Origin: an uncultured Porphyromonadaceae bacterium
GTDB taxonomy: Bacteria > Bacteroidota > Bacteroidia > Bacteroidales > Muribaculaceae
Length of the DNA stretch: 64,000 nt
Direction of reading: 5' to 3'
NCBI GenBank assembly: GCA_900540625.1
Contig: UQGP01000005.1
Span: 1 to 64,000, forward strand
Shown: piece by piece, positions 17,751-26,576 of the stretch
Numbering within the stretch: position 1 is the first letter of the stretch
Layout: every line of letters begins with the position of its first letter
The notes under the pieces: model-generated
Databases searched by the model: none
Told to the model about the DNA's origin: nothing
Seen by the model: the letters and a program-made list of their open reading frames with translations, nothing else
Program-made: the position numbers and the translations under genes

Positions 17751-18638
17751 ATGTCTCCTAAAGTCAAAGGATACATCTGCGGCGTTGCTGCCGCGATATG
17801 CTATGGTACCAACCCCCTGGGCGCACTGCCGCTCAAAAGTATGGGCGTGGACGTCGGCACCACCATCTTCTGGCGCTTTGCACTGGCGGCACTGCTTTTG
17901 CTGCCTGTGCTGTTGTGGCGCGGAGTGTCGCTGCGGGTTACGCGCCGCCAACTGGCAGTGGTTGCACCGCTGGGCGTGATGTTCGGCCTGTCATCGCTGA
18001 CACTCTATGAATCTTTCCATTATATGGATGCCGGCATAGCCTGTACCATACTCTTTGTATACCCGATAATGGTGGCCGTAATTATGGGCGGCCTGTTCCA
18101 CGAGCATATAGGTACTCCGACGATACTGTCCATCTGCTTGGCTCTCTGCGGTATATTTTTGCTCAATGACCCCTTTGGCAGCGGGGCGTCGCTTTCGGGT
18201 ACGGGCGTGACGCTGGTGTTGGTGTCCTCGCTGACTTATGCCGTGTACATGGTGGCCGTCAACCGCGCACACCTCAAAATGGGAGCCTTGCAACTGACAT
18301 TCTATGTTTTGTGCATTTGTGCGCTTACGGCGGCAGCCGGCGCCTTTGCCGGCGGACATCTGCCGCGTATCGACCTTACGCTCGAAATGTGGGGCTGGGA
18401 ATTGATGCTTGCCGTGGCTCCCACCTTCCTCAGTATCCTGCTCATCAATGTAGCCCTTGTGCTCATCGGTTCCACGCCCACGGCCATCCTCGGGGCGCTT
18501 GAACCGCTGACCGCTGTGGTCATCGGCATCGCCATATTCGGCGAAGCGCTCACCGTCAGCCTCGTCCTGGGTATCATCCTGGTGCTCTCGGCCGTTATCC
18601 TCGTCATCCTCGCCAAAAGCCGCTCTCGCCGCTCCTGA
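17751..18638 (+). CDS. EamA-family (DMT) transporter
   Basis: A 295-residue membrane protein contains two EamA repeats of five predicted helices each. The first opens KGYICGVAAAICYGTNPLG, and the second starts around residue 150 (GTGVTLVLVSSLTYAVYMVA). The E-x-L-T-A-V-V-I-G-I-A-I-F-G-E motif of drug/metabolite transporters is near the C-terminus. The substrate cannot be told from sequence. The ATG at 17751 is favoured over an upstream extension that overlaps the RNase H gene. It is followed by a hairpin terminator. Confidence 0.9.
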   Translation: MSPKVKGYICGVAAAICYGTNPLGALPLKSMGVDVGTTIFWRFALAALLLLPVLLWRGVSLRVTRRQLAVVAPLGVMFGLSSLTLYESFHYMDAGIACTILFVYPIMVAVIMGGLFHEHIGTPTILSICLALCGIFLLNDPFGSGASLSGTGVTLVLVSSLTYAVYMVAVNRAHLKMGALQLTFYVLCICALTAAAGAFAGGHLPRIDLTLEMWGWELMLAVAPTFLSILLINVALVLIGSTPTAILGALEPLTAVVIGIAIFGEALTVSLVLGIILVLSAVILVILAKSRSRRS

Positions 18639-18748
18639 CGCAGACCGGACGAGATGCTCCGAATTGTCCGTGCCGAATGAAAAACACCGGTGTATTTTGT
18701 TCGCCCGATAGGGTCGAATAATCGGATGATGCTGTAAATAAATGATAT

Positions 18749-18780
18749 ACAAGCGACCTGCAAGGTCGCTTGTGTGTTTT
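18749..18780 (+). terminator. Terminator after the EamA transporter
   Basis: A perfect 11-bp stem (ACAAGCGACCT with AGGTCGCTTGT) and a GCA loop, followed by GTGTTTT. Confidence 0.8.
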
Positions 18781-18883
18781 ACTATAATGTGCGGAAGTGT
18801 CGCACAAGACACGAAGAGCGCGGTCGTGTATTGCACTCGCAACGGTTGCATGATTTGTTGGTTAAAAGCCAATGAGACTCGAA

Positions 18884-18994
18884 AGTCCCTTGAAAAAATG
18901 TAATTTTCACGAAAAAGTCCCTTGAAAAAATGTCAAATTCGGCGAAAAGTCCCTTGAAAAAGTGTAACTTTGCATCGAAAAGTCCCTTGAAAAA
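18884..18994 (+). repeat. Tandem repeat of four 32-33 bp units upstream of the DUF4143 ATPase
   Basis: AGTCCCTTGAAAAA occurs at 18884, 18916, 18948 and 18981. Each unit continues with ATG/GTG and an AT-rich block. In the third unit that block is TAACTTTG (18965-18972), a perfect -7 promoter element; in the first it is TAATTTTC. The array therefore looks like a multiplied promoter region. No -33 TTTG is at the canonical distance. The spacers between the conserved cores are not unique sequence of CRISPR type. Confidence 0.8.
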
Positions 18995-19114
18995 GTGTCG
19001 CAAGCCCTAAGCTGTAGAAATAAATATCTAATAAACAGGCGAATGGAACTTGCGTGAAAATCTTGCCGATGGAACGGTTGGACTTTTCGCTGAAATAATT
19101 TAAAATATAAGTGT

Positions 19115-20464
19115 ATGCTTACTCGAAAAATCGAAAAATTACTTTTGGATTGGAAAAACAAAGCCGGGCACAATCCATTGATTGTCAAGGGGTGTAGGCA
19201 GTGTGGCAAGACATTTTCCGTGCTACGGTTTGCCCGGAGCAATTACAAGCATGTCGTTTATCTCAACTTTTTTGAGAATCCGGATTACGTTTCTGTCTTT
19301 GAGGGATCTTTGGCTGTTGATGACATCGTAATGTATCTTAGCGCGATTCTCGGGCCTTCGGCAGTGTTTGTCCCGGGAAAGACTTGCATCGTTTTGGACG
19401 AGATACAAGAATGTGCGCGTGCTCGCTCGGCTCTCAAATTCTTCAAGATTGACGGACGTTATGATGTGATATGCACCGGGTCGTTGCTTGGCATTTCGGG
19501 GTATAAAGATCAGTCCGCATCTATTCCGGTAGGGTATGAGACGACGCTGGAGATGCACCCGCTTGACTTCGAGGAATTTTTGTGGGCAAATGGTATATCG
19601 ACAGACGTCATCGAGCGTGTACGTCACAGAATCGTTGCCTGTCAGCCTGTCGAGGATGTACTGCACCGACGCCTTCGTGATTTGTTGCTGCGCTATGTTA
19701 TTGTGGGCGGTATGCCGGCGGTGGTCAATGAGTTTGTCGAAACTCATTCGATACCGAATGTCGTCGGGATGCAACAAGATATCATCAACGGTTATCGAGA
19801 TGACATGGTGAAATATGCTCCTAATGCGGACAAGTCCAAAATACGGGAGTGTTTTGACTCGATTCCGGGACAATTAGGGCGAGAAAACAAGAAGTTTCAA
19901 TACTCGTACATCAAGAAAGGATCGCGAGCATCCAATTATGCCGGGAGCCTGCAATGGATTGAGGATGCCGGCATTATATGCCGCAGCTATAGCGTCTCCA
20001 TCACCGAACTACCGCTCGAGGGAAATGCCGAATTGGGTATATTTAAGGTCTATATGGCGGATATAGGGCTTTTTGTCGGAATGCTGGAGCCGGGCACTCA
20101 GGCCGCTATACTTAACGGCAAAATGTACGGATACAAGGGCGCGATATACGAGAATCTCGTTGCCGATTTTCTCTCGAAAGCCGGACGTAAGTTGTACTAC
20201 TTTCACAAAGACTCGGGGCTCGAGGTAGACTTTGTTGTTTCCATCGGCGGCGAATGTGTGCTGTTGGAATGCAAATCGACAACCGGTAATGCCAAGAGTG
20301 CTAAGACGTTATTAAAGCATCCGGAAAAATACCACGTGAAGCATGTAATCAAGCTGGGAGACTACAATGTCGGTTATGTCGACGGGATGCTGACGCTGCC
20401 GCTGTATGCCGGGATGTTTGTGCCGCAAGATACGATAGCCGAAACGTTGTCCAAAATCGAGTAG
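19115..20464 (+). CDS. AAA-family ATPase with DUF4143 domain
   Basis: The 449-residue protein has an N-terminal P-loop (VKGCRQCGKTFSVLRFARS, about residues 26-44) and Walker B CIVLDEIQEC. A C-terminal DUF4143 region ends in a nuclease-like fold: L-E-V-D-F-V-V and L-L-E-C-K resemble the PD-(D/E)xK core. Such proteins are abundant in Bacteroidales, often in many copies per genome, and their role is not settled. Base composition looks more AT-rich than neighbouring genes, which with the odd promoter array suggests horizontal or intragenomic mobility. No partner toxin gene is adjacent. Confidence 0.88.
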   Translation: MLTRKIEKLLLDWKNKAGHNPLIVKGCRQCGKTFSVLRFARSNYKHVVYLNFFENPDYVSVFEGSLAVDDIVMYLSAILGPSAVFVPGKTCIVLDEIQECARARSALKFFKIDGRYDVICTGSLLGISGYKDQSASIPVGYETTLEMHPLDFEEFLWANGISTDVIERVRHRIVACQPVEDVLHRRLRDLLLRYVIVGGMPAVVNEFVETHSIPNVVGMQQDIINGYRDDMVKYAPNADKSKIRECFDSIPGQLGRENKKFQYSYIKKGSRASNYAGSLQWIEDAGIICRSYSVSITELPLEGNAELGIFKVYMADIGLFVGMLEPGTQAAILNGKMYGYKGAIYENLVADFLSKAGRKLYYFHKDSGLEVDFVVSIGGECVLLECKSTTGNAKSAKTLLKHPEKYHVKHVIKLGDYNVGYVDGMLTLPLYAGMFVPQDTIAETLSKIE

Positions 20465-20695
20465 ATCCTTGTCGCGCCGCGAGCAGTTATAACGCGTATG
20501 CCGTTCAGGTGTCGGCTCGGACCTTGGATATGGTATCGGATGTGTGTCGAAGCATGGGAAAACACATTTTTAACGGGGATTAGTGTGCTTGTGCCAAAAA
20601 ATTGCCGTACCTTTATAGGCGAAAACTGAGACAGGGGTCGTGCATCTCCGGATTTCCGGACAATGAGCGACGTCTGTATACACGTATATTACCCT

Positions 20696-21967
20696 ATGGA
20701 TAAGAAAAATAAGGCAAAGATATTGATGATTGGCATAGCCCTAATGCCGGGGCTGTCGTATGCCCAATGTCCGCACTGCACGGCCAATGATAATGCCGCG
20801 GCTGCCACGGTCAGCACCGCCGAGACACCTTGCTGCACTGCCGAGACCCAATGCCCGGTCGGAGACAGCGTCGTCGTTGGCGCTGCACGTACCGATGTAT
20901 ATCTGCCGCTATTGCACGGCAAGCGCGTAGCTTTGTTCTCCAATCATACGGGAATGGTCGGCAATCGCCACACCCTGGATATTATGCTCGAAGGCGGCGT
21001 GGACGTCACCACGATATTTTCGCCCGAACACGGATTTCGCGGCAATGCCGATGCCGGCGAGCATGTCAGCAGCAGCGTCGATCCGGTGACGGGGATACCC
21101 ATAGCATCGTTGTACGACGGCAAACGTCGCGGCATTGCGCCCGAGGTGCTGTCCAAATTTGATGTGATAGTATGTGATATTCAGGACGTAGGACTGCGCT
21201 ATTACACGTATTATGTCACGATGATATGCCTGATGGAGCAGGCCGCCGCCAACGACAAGGAATTCGTGGTACTTGACCGCCCCAATCCCAACGGCATGTA
21301 CGTGGACGGCCCCATATTGGATATGAAATACGCCAGTGGGGTGGGGCGTCTGCCCATACCCGTGGTGCATGGTATGACCCTCGGCGAGTTGGCGCAAATG
21401 GCTAATGGCGAAGGCTGGCTTACGGACGGCGCACGATGCCGCCTCACGGTAGTGCCTTGTACCGGATACAGCCATGCCACGCGCTACCGCCTGCCCGTGG
21501 CGCCGTCACCCAATTTGCGCACTATGACCGCCGTGTACCTCTATCCGGCAATGTGCTATTTTGAGGCCACCCCGGTGTCGCTGGGTCGCGGCACGGACAA
21601 GCCCTTTATGGTATACGGACATCCCGATATGAAGGGCCGCAATTACGAGTTTACGCCGCGCAGCGTTCCCGGCGCAAAAAATCCGCCGTTGCTTGACCGC
21701 CTGTGTCACGGAGTGGATCTCAGCGGTATCAGCGATGACGAGGCCATAGCCGGCGGCGTCAATCTGGCATATCTTATAGACGCCTACCGCGACCTCGGTA
21801 TCGGCGACAAGTTCTTCACCACTTTTTTCGAGAAACTCATAGGTCGCGGCGACATCCGCACCATGATCGAGCAAGGTATGGACGCCGCCGCCATCGCAGC
21901 CACTTGGGCCGACGATGTACGTGTCTTCAAGGAACAACGTCGTCCCTATCTGCTGTATGCCGAATAG
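20696..21967 (+). CDS. Secreted DUF1343 protein, NamZ-like exo-beta-N-acetylmuramidase
   Basis: The 423-residue protein starts with a signal peptide (about 1-21, ending LSYAQ). A cysteine-rich spacer follows, then the DUF1343 domain, opening L-L-H-G-K-R-V-A-L-F-S-N-H-T-G-M and containing F-S-P-E-H-G-F-R-G-N-A-D-A-G-E and V-C-D-I-Q-D-V-G-L-R-Y-Y-T-Y. Characterised members of the family (NamZ of Bacillus and Tannerella) release MurNAc from the non-reducing end of peptidoglycan fragments. I infer a periplasmic wall-recycling role. An ATG 11 codons upstream (20663) would spoil the signal peptide, so 20696 is chosen. The next gene is a symporter 53 nt downstream. Confidence 0.88.
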   Translation: MDKKNKAKILMIGIALMPGLSYAQCPHCTANDNAAAATVSTAETPCCTAETQCPVGDSVVVGAARTDVYLPLLHGKRVALFSNHTGMVGNRHTLDIMLEGGVDVTTIFSPEHGFRGNADAGEHVSSSVDPVTGIPIASLYDGKRRGIAPEVLSKFDVIVCDIQDVGLRYYTYYVTMICLMEQAAANDKEFVVLDRPNPNGMYVDGPILDMKYASGVGRLPIPVVHGMTLGELAQMANGEGWLTDGARCRLTVVPCTGYSHATRYRLPVAPSPNLRTMTAVYLYPAMCYFEATPVSLGRGTDKPFMVYGHPDMKGRNYEFTPRSVPGAKNPPLLDRLCHGVDLSGISDDEAIAGGVNLAYLIDAYRDLGIGDKFFTTFFEKLIGRGDIRTMIEQGMDAAAIAATWADDVRVFKEQRRPYLLYAE

Positions 21968-22020
21968 CTTATTCGCGACAATACACCTAACGATAATATA
22001 ATCAAAAACATAACACCACA

Positions 22021-23475
22021 GTGACACCGACATTAGTCATTATCACCATCGCGGCATATTTTGCCCTATTGATGGTCATCAGCTGGTTTGCCTCGCGCGG
22101 CAGCAACAATTCGACATTTTTCAACGGCAACCGCCAGGCGCCTTGGGGGCTGGTGGCTTTTGCAATGATAGGAGCCGCCATCAGCGGCGTCACCTTTATC
22201 AGCGTCCCCGGCATGGTAGCTGCCAAGGGCTACTCCTACCTGCAAATGGTACTCGGATTTATTGTCGGGTACTTTGTCATAGCCTTTGTGCTTGTGCCGA
22301 TGTTCTACCGGCGCAACCTCATCAGTATCTACGGCTACCTTGAAGACCGCTTCGGCAAGTCTACCTACCACACCGGGGCATGGTTCTTCTTTGTCAGCAA
22401 GATGTTGGGCGCGGCCGTACGCTTCTATGTGGTGTGCGTCGTGCTCCAGTCCATGGTCTTCGGGCCGCTGGGTATACCCTTTGCCATCACGGTGGTAGTC
22501 AGCATCTTGCTGATATGGATATATACCGTGCAAGGCGGAGTCAAGACCCTGATATGGACCGATACGCTCAAAAGCTTCTGTCTGGTGGCCTCCGTGGGAC
22601 TGTGCATATACTTCATAGCCGGCAACCTCGGGCTGAATTTCGGAGAAACTTTCAGCGCCGTCACCTCGCATCCGTCGTTCAAAATGTTCTATTTTGACGA
22701 TCCTTTGGCCGGCACCTACTTCTGGAAGCAGTTCCTGGCCGGTATATTCATGGCCATAGCACTCAACGGCCTCGACCAGGATATGATGCAGCGCAACCTG
22801 GCCTGCCGCGACAGCCGTCAGAGCCAAAAGAATATGATTGTAAGCGGAATCACGCAATTCTTTGTCATTGCGTTGTTCCTCATCCTGGGCACGATGCTGC
22901 TGATATACATGGACAGCAAAGGTATGCCCCATCCCGCCAAGCCGGACGATACATTTGCCGCAGTGGTAGACAGCCCCGGAATGCCGGTGATTGTGGGTAT
23001 ACTCTTCATCGTCGGGCTGGTGTCCGCCGCCTATTCGGCTGCCGGTTCGGCTTTAACCTCGCTGACCACGTCCTTCACCGTGGACATTCTGGGCGCCAAT
23101 CGCCGTATGGACGATCGTCGCCTGGGCGTCACTCGCCGTCTGGTACACATGGGTATGTCCGTGGCTATGGGCTTGGTAATCATCGCATTCTACTACCTGA
23201 GCAATCAGGATGCCATCAGCGCCGTGTACACCTTGGCTTCGTACACCTACGGTCCCATACTCGGACTCTTTGTCTTCGGTATGGCCTGCAAGCGTCCGGT
23301 GCGCGACTGCCTTGTCCCGTTAGTGTGCATCCTTGCGCCCGCGCTTTCGTGGGTGGCTCAATGGGCACTCAAAGAATACTGCGACTATACCACCAGCTTC
23401 GAGTTGTTGCTGATGAATGCCGCCTTCACCGTTCTGGGCCTCTTGCTGCTGCTCAAACCGCGCAAACAAGTTTGA
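22021..23475 (+). CDS. Sodium:solute symporter (SSF/SLC5 family)
   Basis: This 484-residue integral membrane protein has about 13 predicted helices. Typical SSF features are FFNGNRQAPWGLVAFAMIGA and the following S-G-V-T-F-I-S-V-P-G-M-V, the helix-rich core, and D-Q-D-M-M-Q-R-N-L-A-C-R-D in the middle. A GTG start at 22021 places the first helix at residue 5, as expected. The substrate is unknown. Because it directly follows a NamZ-like muramidase gene, uptake of an amino sugar or muropeptide product is a reasonable guess but unproven. Confidence 0.9.
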   Translation: MTPTLVIITIAAYFALLMVISWFASRGSNNSTFFNGNRQAPWGLVAFAMIGAAISGVTFISVPGMVAAKGYSYLQMVLGFIVGYFVIAFVLVPMFYRRNLISIYGYLEDRFGKSTYHTGAWFFFVSKMLGAAVRFYVVCVVLQSMVFGPLGIPFAITVVVSILLIWIYTVQGGVKTLIWTDTLKSFCLVASVGLCIYFIAGNLGLNFGETFSAVTSHPSFKMFYFDDPLAGTYFWKQFLAGIFMAIALNGLDQDMMQRNLACRDSRQSQKNMIVSGITQFFVIALFLILGTMLLIYMDSKGMPHPAKPDDTFAAVVDSPGMPVIVGILFIVGLVSAAYSAAGSALTSLTTSFTVDILGANRRMDDRRLGVTRRLVHMGMSVAMGLVIIAFYYLSNQDAISAVYTLASYTYGPILGLFVFGMACKRPVRDCLVPLVCILAPALSWVAQWALKEYCDYTTSFELLLMNAAFTVLGLLLLLKPRKQV

Positions 23476-23510
23476 TATAAGTCTGCGTCGGATAATAAAT
23501 ACGCAAAGTA

Positions 23511-24413
23511 ATGGCACGCAATCTATTAAGCAAATACTTCTGGATTATAGATACCATACGTCGTCGTCGGCGCATCTCGCGCCGCGAGCTGACGGAGCTG
23601 TGGCTGAAGAGTGATGTCTCGGAAGGTCGTGCCCTTACGCGGCGCACCTTCTACAACTATCGTGAGGCCATACTTGACATCTTCGGACTCAGCATCGAGT
23701 GCGACAACTCGACTTTCGAGTATTATATCACCGAAGAAGACGCCCACAACCGCGAAGTGACAGACTGGATGCTCAACAGCGCTGCAGTCAACGATATTAT
23801 TGCTGCGGGGCGAAGCGTGGCTTCGCGTATATGCCTCGAAGACGTCCCCAGTGCACGCACCTACTTGGGCGTCATTATCGACGCATTGCGCCAAAACCGT
23901 GTCCTCTCCTTTGATTACAACAACTTTACGCGCAGTCGCCCCGACCGCGATGTCGCACTCGAGCCGTATTTTGTGCGCATATTCCATCAGCGGTGGTACG
24001 TCATAGGCCGCAACGTGCGCGAGAACCGCGTCAAGACCTACGCCCTGGACCGTATGGACCGGGTGCATTTGTCACATAAGACCTTCGAACTGCCTCCGGA
24101 TGTCAATGCCGACGACTACTTTCGTGACAGTTTCGGCCTGGTGGTGACGCGAGCCGCCGCCAAGACCGTCACCTTGCGCGTCGACCATGTGCAGGCCAAG
24201 TACCTGCGGGCGTTGCCGTTGCACGCTTCGCAGGAAGAATTTGTGCACGACGGTTTTTCGCTGTTCCGCTACCGTATGCGCATCACCGACGACCTTGTCG
24301 AGGAACTTATGTCCAAGGCCGACCGTATTACCGTGGTCTCGCCGCCCGAACTGCGCGTGATGCTCATCGACCGTTTGCGTCGCGCCCTCGCCCCCTATGA
24401 CGAAAACAAATGA
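23511..24413 (+). CDS. WYL-domain transcriptional regulator
   Basis: The 300-residue protein has an N-terminal winged-helix-like region (about 1-70) rich in arginine (RRRRISRREL), a WYL domain in the middle (V-L-S-F-D-Y-N-N-F, then FHQRWYVIGRNVREN), and the C-terminal WCX extension with H-A-S-Q-E-E and E-L-M-S-K-A-D. WYL domains bind nucleotides or nucleic acid ligands and control diverse genes. Starting 35 nt after the symporter, it may regulate the muramidase-symporter pair; this is inference from position. Confidence 0.9.
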   Translation: MARNLLSKYFWIIDTIRRRRRISRRELTELWLKSDVSEGRALTRRTFYNYREAILDIFGLSIECDNSTFEYYITEEDAHNREVTDWMLNSAAVNDIIAAGRSVASRICLEDVPSARTYLGVIIDALRQNRVLSFDYNNFTRSRPDRDVALEPYFVRIFHQRWYVIGRNVRENRVKTYALDRMDRVHLSHKTFELPPDVNADDYFRDSFGLVVTRAAAKTVTLRVDHVQAKYLRALPLHASQEEFVHDGFSLFRYRMRITDDLVEELMSKADRITVVSPPELRVMLIDRLRRALAPYDENK

Positions 24414-24459
24414 CAGGAAAAACGAAGTCTATATATATTAACTTAACACACAATTGATT

Positions 24460-25149
24460 ATGGAACAAAACGAACAAGTTCGCCTTTCGGCGCTTTCAAA
24501 CGCTACGATGCTCAGTGCCATCGGCGTAACACTTATGTACGGCCTCAGCCTGCTGCTGGCCCTTTTCGCTCCCGGATCTGTCGCAGTGAGCGTCGTGTCT
24601 CTCGTTGGTCTTATCATTTGGCTGGTAGGTATCTACAACACCTCGAGCGTATTCAAAGGCTTCAATGCTGCCGTTGCCGCTTCTTTCGAGCGTCTGTTCA
24701 AGGCTCAACTGGCTATAGTAATTGCTGCTGTAGCATACGGAGTACTGGTAGCTCTGATACCCCAGATCTTCGGATATAGAGGCCTTAATGCATCTATCGT
24801 TATAGTCAAACTGCTGACTATCGCATTGTTCGTTTGCCTGCTTATGTACATGGCCAAGAGCAATAACGAAAGCCGTACACTCAAACTTCTCGGTGTCAAA
24901 TCTATGGGCAGCGTGTCCGTAGCGTTCACAATCCAGCTCGTCATCCTTGCTGTGTGCGCCTTGGTAGCGCTCATCGTACTCTTCCGTACCGGTGACGTCT
25001 TCTCCTTCCTGTTCAGCAACGGATTTGGCGGCGTGGCAGTGCTGAGCGTTCTGATAGGTCTCGCCGCAATTGTTGCAGCCGTATTCATGATTATCGGCTG
25101 GTGGAGCGTGCGTAACGAACTGGCCCAACTGCCCGCCGACGAAGAATAA
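24460..25149 (+). CDS. Multi-pass membrane protein of unknown function
   Basis: I do not recognise this 229-residue protein. It has about six hydrophobic segments (roughly 18-38, 45-62, 80-102, 110-130, 153-175, 187-215) separated by short polar loops. The N-terminus is polar (MEQNEQVRL) and the C-terminal tail is acidic. The ATG at 24460 is preferred to a TTG two codons earlier. Preceded by the WYL regulator (46 nt) and followed after 13 nt by an acyltransferase, it is probably in their operon. Confidence 0.75.
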   Translation: MEQNEQVRLSALSNATMLSAIGVTLMYGLSLLLALFAPGSVAVSVVSLVGLIIWLVGIYNTSSVFKGFNAAVAASFERLFKAQLAIVIAAVAYGVLVALIPQIFGYRGLNASIVIVKLLTIALFVCLLMYMAKSNNESRTLKLLGVKSMGSVSVAFTIQLVILAVCALVALIVLFRTGDVFSFLFSNGFGGVAVLSVLIGLAAIVAAVFMIIGWWSVRNELAQLPADEE

Positions 25150-25162
25150 CACAAGCCTCTGA

Positions 25163-26188
25163 ATGCCTGCTATATCGCAGACATATACACCCATGGCGCC
25201 GTCGATGCAAGACCGCATCGACGGCCGCTATGTGCGTCTTGACGTAGTACGTGCTCTCGCCATAGTTATGGTCGTGGCGATACACTCCGTGCACGAGTAC
25301 ATGGACGAGAGTGTCTACCAAGCACTGCTGCCATACTTTTGCACGCCGGTGCTTTTCTTTATGACCTCCGGCGCGTTGATATTCCCGGTGCGCAGCGGCC
25401 GAGTCTTTGTAAAACGGCGTCTGCGTGCTTTACTGCCCGCCTTCGCTTTTTGGACGGTAGCATATTTGCTGATGGACTACTACCTGACACCGCATCAGGA
25501 CGTCAGCATCGGGCATCGACTGCTGTATTGCCTATACACCCCGACATGGGGCACGGGGTGGTTTGTACTGGCTATGGCCGGGCTTTACCTCTTTGCCCCC
25601 TTCTTGTCGCCATGGCTCTCCACGGCACGACGCCGCAGCGTCGAGTGGTTTTTGCTACTATGGCTCGCTGCCGGGACTCTGCCCTGGGTCTCGGCACAGA
25701 CGGCCATACTGGACGATGGCGGCGGCTTGTTCTCCGGATTTTACGGCTGTATGGGATATATGGTCGCCGGATACTACCTTACACGCTGGCCCGTATCGAC
25801 GCGTTCGCGTCGTTGGCAAGTGTGCTTCTGGACGTTGGCATTCATTTTTGCCGTTCCTTTAACACTCAAAATGAGTGCCGTGGCTACGCGCTGGGGCTAT
25901 TATGACGCGGTGACGTCCCTCGCCGGAATCAACGTCATTGCAATCCAAGTCACTCTGTTTGCTATACTGACGGCATTGCCGACACCGCGCGGCATCTTTG
26001 CGCGGCTGTGTATCAGCCTTAGTCGCTGTTCCTACGGCATCTATCTGGCGCATATCGCCATATTGCATTATCTGTTGCGTCTTGCCGACATCGACCTTGG
26101 TGTGGCGGCCAACGGTCTGCTGTCTTTCATCGCATCCTATCTGCTGACACTCGGACTGCGAAAGATAATGTCGAATGTGAGGCGTTGA
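25163..26188 (+). CDS. Acyltransferase family 3 membrane protein
   Basis: The 341-residue protein is a multi-helix membrane acyltransferase. It opens with the family motif R-L-D-V-V-R-A-L-A-I-V-M-V-V-A-I-H-S, including the R-x-x-A-x-x-x-V-x-x-x-H pattern that places the active-site histidine in the first helix. About ten helices follow. Such enzymes O-acetylate or O-acylate surface glycans and peptidoglycan. The exact acceptor is unknown. Later in-frame ATGs (residues 11 and 15) are possible starts. It is the last gene before the second half of the dcw cluster. Confidence 0.88.
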   Translation: MPAISQTYTPMAPSMQDRIDGRYVRLDVVRALAIVMVVAIHSVHEYMDESVYQALLPYFCTPVLFFMTSGALIFPVRSGRVFVKRRLRALLPAFAFWTVAYLLMDYYLTPHQDVSIGHRLLYCLYTPTWGTGWFVLAMAGLYLFAPFLSPWLSTARRRSVEWFLLLWLAAGTLPWVSAQTAILDDGGGLFSGFYGCMGYMVAGYYLTRWPVSTRSRRWQVCFWTLAFIFAVPLTLKMSAVATRWGYYDAVTSLAGINVIAIQVTLFAILTALPTPRGIFARLCISLSRCSYGIYLAHIAILHYLLRLADIDLGVAANGLLSFIASYLLTLGLRKIMSNVRR

Positions 26189-26576
26189 GTGTGGAATTAT
26201 GGACGGCGAAAAGTCCTGACGCCATTTTTGCCCCTCAATTTGACCTATACGCCCTCAATTTTAATGCCCTTCGAGCATTCCGAATCCTTCGTTATCCATA
26301 TTTCGGCCTATTCCACATTGTCTCGTTTCTTTTCCATAAAAATTTGGACAAAAACGAGAGGAGGCGGCTGTGCGAGCCGAAAAAATGCGTAATTTTACAA
26401 CCCGAAACACAGCGTCCGCGCCCGAGGCTGCGGACGTCGGCATTCGCTACCGCGTTGACAGCGCGTGTGGCGTGGCCGTTTCTTGTCGGGAGTCCGTCCG
26501 TCGGGCGACCAGCACGTATGTGTGTTCTCGGAGTTTTAAGTAGACATAAAACACAGGCAAACATATACTTATCCTA
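26189..26576. other. 388-nt gap upstream of ftsW
   Basis: An open frame spans it but its composition and sequence do not look like a protein. It contains the 24-nt motif shared with the rsmH upstream region (26376-26399). Otherwise only short inverted segments are visible. Confidence 0.7.
26376..26399 (+). promoter_or_regulatory. Promoter-like motif upstream of ftsW, identical to that of rsmH
   Basis: All 24 positions match 8899-8922. TAATTTTA at 26390-26397 would be the -7 box. The distance to ftsW is 177 nt, so the leader would be long compared with rsmH. It suggests independent transcription of the ftsW-ftsZ half of the cluster. Confidence 0.55.

Larger units (their letters stand above)
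18639..19114. other. 476-nt gap between the EamA gene and the DUF4143 ATPase
   Basis: No credible gene. It holds a terminator for the EamA gene (18749-18780) and a four-unit tandem repeat (18884-18994) leading into the ATPase gene. The stretch from 18995 to 19114 is AT-rich and without recognised sites. Confidence 0.8.

Noticed and set aside
18884..18994. Possible CRISPR array (four repeats of about 32 bp period)
   Set aside because: The conserved core is only about 14 bp and the intervening sequence is related between units, not unique spacers. No cas genes are nearby.
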